From Tillus elongatus (Eukaryota > Arthropoda > Insecta > Coleoptera > Cleridae), in assembly GCA_964006375.1 (NCBI GenBank), contig OZ023264.1, positions 12,286,225-12,350,224 on the forward strand: DNA of 64,000 bases, given 5' to 3'. Each line of letters opens with the position of its first letter. Positions within the stretch are counted from its first letter, which is position 1. This document shows positions 60,441-64,000 of the stretch, one piece after another. The notes under the pieces were generated by a model. It did not search any database, had not been told where the DNA came from, and saw only the letters and a program-made list of their open reading frames with translations. Position numbers and translations under genes: made by a program.

Positions 60441-61754
60441 AGCTCTCCAACTGAAAACTCGGTGAAAATACTGTAGGGATAGTCGGCTGGCCAACTTTTA
60501 GGAACTCTACTCAGAACTCTATGCTGAACTCGGTAAGTGGGCCTGCTTTTATATGGTAAAAAATGGGCGTCCTTGTTTAATTCTACAAGTTTTTATTCTC
60601 CTTTTTTAACTGACAGTGAACGTAAAAATTTTAAAATGAACATTTGTTAAATTTGTATATTTTTAGTCGTGTAATCTAATTGATAACGCTCCCGTGTTTA
60701 ATTTATCGAATTCTTTATGATAAAATAAGTCATGTTGTATGGGTATTTGTTTCCACTAGTGGTTCGAGAATATTTATTTATTGAAAATATTAATTACCAG
60801 AATTGTCAGAGTGGTGTTACGGCAGCGAAATTTGGTTTTATTGCAATGAAACGGTAGTTTAATTACAAGTTTACCATTTAAGTATTGTTAACACTGTTTT
60901 GCTAACGCTACTATATTTGATATTTAGCTAAAATGTCTAAAATGGACAGCAAAATTCTCTGTAGCTAAAACTCATACTACAAATAAATTACTGGTCTATT
61001 TATGATCCGTTAATATCAATGTACCATGAACAATTCGAAAATACACATAAACAAAAACACTCCGGAAATTTGTCACGTGGTGTTATTGATATTTTTTGAA
61101 AAAGTTACGAAATGTGATGGAAGGCTAACCTAAAACGCGTACACAGCGAGTCGAGGTTTTTCCTGCTCAGGTAGTGTGACCGCAAATATTTTTTCCAAAC
61201 GACTGGTTTTAACGAATCTACTATTTGAAAATTTTCTCAGTAAAGCTGAGAATTTAAGTCAGTCATAAGAATTTGGAAATAGACCCGTTTAGAGATTTCA
61301 CCGCAGTAGCTGAGAAATTGCAGGATTTGTTTCTTTCTTTATAACCTCAAGATAAATCACAATAATATGGTGACTACCAGGTATTCTCATGTTACCTTTA
61401 AAAAACCAACAAACTTTACCCAATAAGGAAAAAGCCTTTCAACACCTGACACGTTACATGCTATTATCTGTGATAAACGCATTTTCTGTTAGTTCTGCTT
61501 TGAATTACTGGTCTCTTCCGTGACAGAGTATCATTAAGCATTTACGCTTCACTGACATTCGATTGTTCGACTTTCCGAACGTTATGACTGACCTACTGCT
61601 GTGATCGAAATTAATCACTGAATCGCCAGGGTTTCATTCCAAAACGTATCATGTTTCCGTTACAATACCAGTAGGTTCTGGTTACACAACTATACAAGTA
61701 GCTATACAAAATTACAAAATATGGACTAAACAATACCAAAAATATAATATAGCC
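60441..61754. other. Unassigned sequence
   Basis: About 1.3 kb, the longest stretch without any recognised repeat or gene. Confidence 0.5.
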
Positions 61755-61914
61755 TATGTAGTAGAAACAATGTACTATATTCTATCAAAATTACTTATGG
61801 TTTAAAATATACAAAAATTGCCATAAAATAAACTTAAATGTTGGTTTCCTAACCAACAAAGCTTACGTTAATAGCAAATTGAATTATTGAAATTTGAAGG
61901 ATTTAATGAAAATG
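61755..61914 (-). repeat. TA-core terminal unit, interrupted by fold-back element F
   Basis: Contains GTAGAAACAATGTAC, TTGGTTTCCTAACCAAC and ATAGCAAATTGAATTATTG blocks; the copy resumes at 62712 with AAAATTCGCTACC. Confidence 0.7.
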
Positions 61915-62711
61915 CGGTAAATTTGCAGATTAGCTCCCGAACGCTTTTCACAAAATTGTTTTTAGAAACATTACTAGGACCCCACCTGGATGCACAAACC
62001 ACAAGAAAAAAGTCTTGTTCACACCCCCAAGGAAGTTACGAAACAGGGAGTGAATAGGGATTCTGGACGGGAGCAGAAAATGGGAAGAAAACAGCTTGAA
62101 AGCTGTCTATTTGAAGTCATATTCCCATTCAATCCTGCCTACCCCACCCAGCACCCCTATTCGCCTCAGGTCACGTAACTTCCTTGGGGGGTATGAGCAA
62201 GAAGTTTATATTGTGGTTTATGCAACGAGGGTGGTTGTATGCACACGATGGGGGAAGGAGAGTGCCTACGAAGAAGCATACCCCCCCCCCAGTTCGACTT
62301 GCGTCATAAGTTGGGGGTGGCTGCTTCGTCGTGGGGATTTTCCTTCCCCACTCACGTGCATACAACCACCCTCGCTGCATAAACCACTACAAAAATGTCT
62401 TGTTCATACCTGCCAAGGAAGTTACGGCACCTGGGGGGATAGGGGTACTGTGCGTGGTAGGCGGGGTTTAAGGTGGATATGGCTTCAAGATGTGAAAAAG
62501 GCAGCTTTTAAGCCCGTTTTATTCGCATTTTCTGCTCATATTTTTACTACCTACCCCGCACAGCATCCCTACTTACTCGTGATCTCGTAACTTCCTTGGG
62601 GGGTGTGAACAAGACATTTTTCTTGGGGCTTGTGGATCCAGGTGGGGCCCTAGGCAGGTTTCTGAAAACAGTTTTTTGAAAAGCGTTCGGGAGCTAAACT
62701 GCAAATTTACC
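61915..62711. mobile_element. Fold-back element F, 797 bp
   Basis: Ends CGGTAAATTTGCAGATTAG and TAAACTGCAAATTTACCG are inverted over about 75 bp, with a few mismatches and a short gap (also CCCGAACGCTTTTCA against TGAAAAGCGTTCGGG). Internally CCCCAAGGAAGTTACG (about 62024) and CGTAACTTCCTTGGGG (about 62175, and again 62587) form further inverted pairs, and GGGTGGTTGTATGCAC pairs with GTGCATACAACCACCC. The host repeat reads continuously across it. ORFs inside are not conserved proteins. No transposase, so mobilised in trans if active. Confidence 0.85.
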
Positions 62712-63352
62712 GAAAATTCGCTACCAAAACGCACTTACTGTGTCCAGATTTTTTTCTTACAAACGCATCATATTTCGATAAAATATGCAAAAGTGCAATA
62801 ACTAATTTATTATACGAAAATTAGCTAAAAAATTATAGACTGTTAAACCATAAACTTCACCAAACCTGCAGTGAAAGCATCAACTTAACTAAACCGACAG
62901 CCAAAGCATCAGAGAAAGAGTCTATTTGAAATGAATTCTCTGTAAATATTTTAATAAAATGAAGGGCAATGACGGTTGAATCTGAAACTTAAGGGTTTGC
63001 AGAACACTCTTCTTGCAACATTTTCTTTTCACAGTTCGTATTTGTTTCAAGTTCTTTACCTAAAAATTGCCAATTGTGACGTTTCAAATTGCGAGTTTGA
63101 CGTTTTGAGGCAAACTCCAAAATTTGTTTCTTTATCCGCCAATAACTTCTTTATCTTTACAGCTAGAGACCTAGATTTTGGTACAGAGTTCACTCTTTAT
63201 AATACAAATACGCGTACCAAATTACCCTTACTTTGTTACTTCCAGAGATATGATTTTTTTAGTAAATAAAACACAAAATTTTATGGGAAAACCTAGTCCG
63301 ATTTTCCTGGCTAACGAACTTATTCAAGCCACTTGCAAAAGGGAGGTACTCA
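62712..63352 (-). repeat. TA-core repeat, second hairpin and core
   Basis: ACGCACTTACTGTGTCC at about 62730, AACGAATT-like and TTAAACCATAAACTTCACC blocks, GTTTGACGTTTTGAGG and CTAACGAACTTATTCAAGCC. It is interrupted at GGAGGTACTCA by a family R insertion and resumes at 63593. Confidence 0.8.
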
Positions 63353-63592
63353 AGACTCGATACATTTTCGCAACAATTAGAACTACGGTTCTAATTGTTG
63401 CGAAAATGCATCGAGTCTTACATACTTTGTCCCTATATTGGGGTAGAAATGGGCCAGGGCTGACAATTTTCTAAATTGTTAGTTAGCTGTATCCAGTCTC
63501 TATTTTTTTAACACTTTGTGTTATTTGGAGCTGGAGTGACAGCATACTACTTGGTTCCGCAACTAGGTGGCGGCACGTCCACCACTTACTGA
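63353..63592. mobile_element. Fold-back family R insertion with target duplication
   Basis: 240 bp between GGAGGTACTCA (63342-63352) and GGAAGGTACTCA (63593-63604), an 11-12 bp duplication with one difference. It starts with a hairpin of about 34 bp per arm (AGACTCGATACATTTTCGC against GCGAAAATGCATCGAGTCT; loop TAC), then GGGCCAGGGCTGACAAT and the rest of the family R unit. The central hammerhead-like segment of other copies is absent. Confidence 0.8.
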
Positions 63593-63648
63593 GGAAGGTA
63601 CTCACCAAATTTGATCAAGATCGGTCCATTATTTTTTGAGTAATCAGT

Positions 63649-63739
<91 letters not shown>

Positions 63740-63780
63740 ACAGATCTCCTCTATAGCGAATTTTAAAAAAAATCGCTAAT
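63593..63780 (-). repeat. TA-core repeat, (TA)n and palindrome end
   Basis: AAGATCGGTCCATTATTTTTTG, (TA)n at 63654-63736, AACACAGATCTCCTC and the palindrome AGCGAATTTTAAAAAAAATCGCTAA at the right edge. Confidence 0.8.
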
Positions 63781-64000
63781 AACATAAATCTAAAAACTTG
63801 CAGATTGTATATACGGTGTGTCCTAAAACTCCGCGAAGACGGAAAAAGATGCCTACCGTGTAACAGATAGCGAGAAAATTGGAGATGGATGTCATTGCTA
63901 GGTCAGCTTTGCACAACCTAAAGTTAGTGAAGCAAATACAAGTTGTTTCCAAAGTAGGAAGACCGCCTTGCTCTGTTCTTCAAATGGAACATTCTATATA
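63781..64000. other. Possible start of another DNA transposon
   Basis: TACGGTGTGTCCTAAAACTC near 63812 resembles terminal repeats of the GTGTCC type seen in the fold-back elements, but only one end is in the window. Low confidence. Confidence 0.3.

Noticed and set aside
62096..62590. ORF of 164 residues inside fold-back element F
   Set aside because: It crosses internal inverted repeats and has no recognisable domain; an incidental frame in GC-rich repeat sequence.

Overview
The window looks like a gene-poor, repeat-saturated stretch of an arthropod genome, most likely an insect with a large genome. The evidence is a spliced Wnt exon, eukaryotic transposon classes only (non-LTR, Penelope-like, gypsy LTR, piggyBac, Tc1/mariner, Helitron, tyrosine-recombinase element, tRNA-derived SINE), long (TA)n tracts and no operon-like gene order. 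The species cannot be named from sequence alone.

Host coding sequence: one exon is convincing. On the minus strand, 35897-36123 encodes the N-terminal conserved block of a Wnt protein (best match in memory: Wnt7, called Wnt2 in Drosophila) with good acceptor and donor sites at the usual Wnt exon-2 boundaries. No neighbouring Wnt exon was seen, so the rest of the window is read as intron or flank. A 59-codon plus-strand ORF at 51467-51646 is an unexplained candidate.

Layout: 1-7250 holds a minus-strand LINE reverse transcriptase split by a Tc1/mariner fragment, then two copies of a CR1/Jockey-type LINE (family B), one of them inserted into a TA-core repeat. 7250-14540 holds a fold-back repeat with a hammerhead-like motif, more family B copies, TA-core repeats and Penelope-like (PLE) tails. 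14541-16832 is a piggyBac copy with TTAA duplications. 16837-25312 holds a TA-core repeat, a 4.6 kb fold-back element built round a Tc1/mariner transposase, and an internally deleted Helitron. 25451-34140 holds TA-core repeats, family B copy 4 and a second LINE fragment. 34480-39504 holds a PLE tail with two hammerhead-like motifs, the Wnt exon and a Crypton-like tyrosine recombinase with an intact frame. 39739-47600 holds a SINE and several nearly complete TA-core copies. 48615-51117 is a nearly complete PLE with RT and GIY-YIG domains. 52105-54115 is a second fold-back transposase element. 54337-64000 holds another PLE, TA-core copies, a gypsy fragment with its LTR, a second SINE and a third fold-back family.

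The dominant repeat, called here the TA-core repeat, is about 1.3-1.4 kb. It has a long A/T palindrome at one end, a (TA)n tract, a conserved core, and a unit of roughly 300 bp bounded by inverted repeats whose key motif is the hairpin ACGCACTTGCTGCGT. Around twenty whole or partial copies occur and serve as targets for most other insertions, so relative insertion order can be read. Nearly every transposon ORF is broken; the tyrosine recombinase is the main exception.
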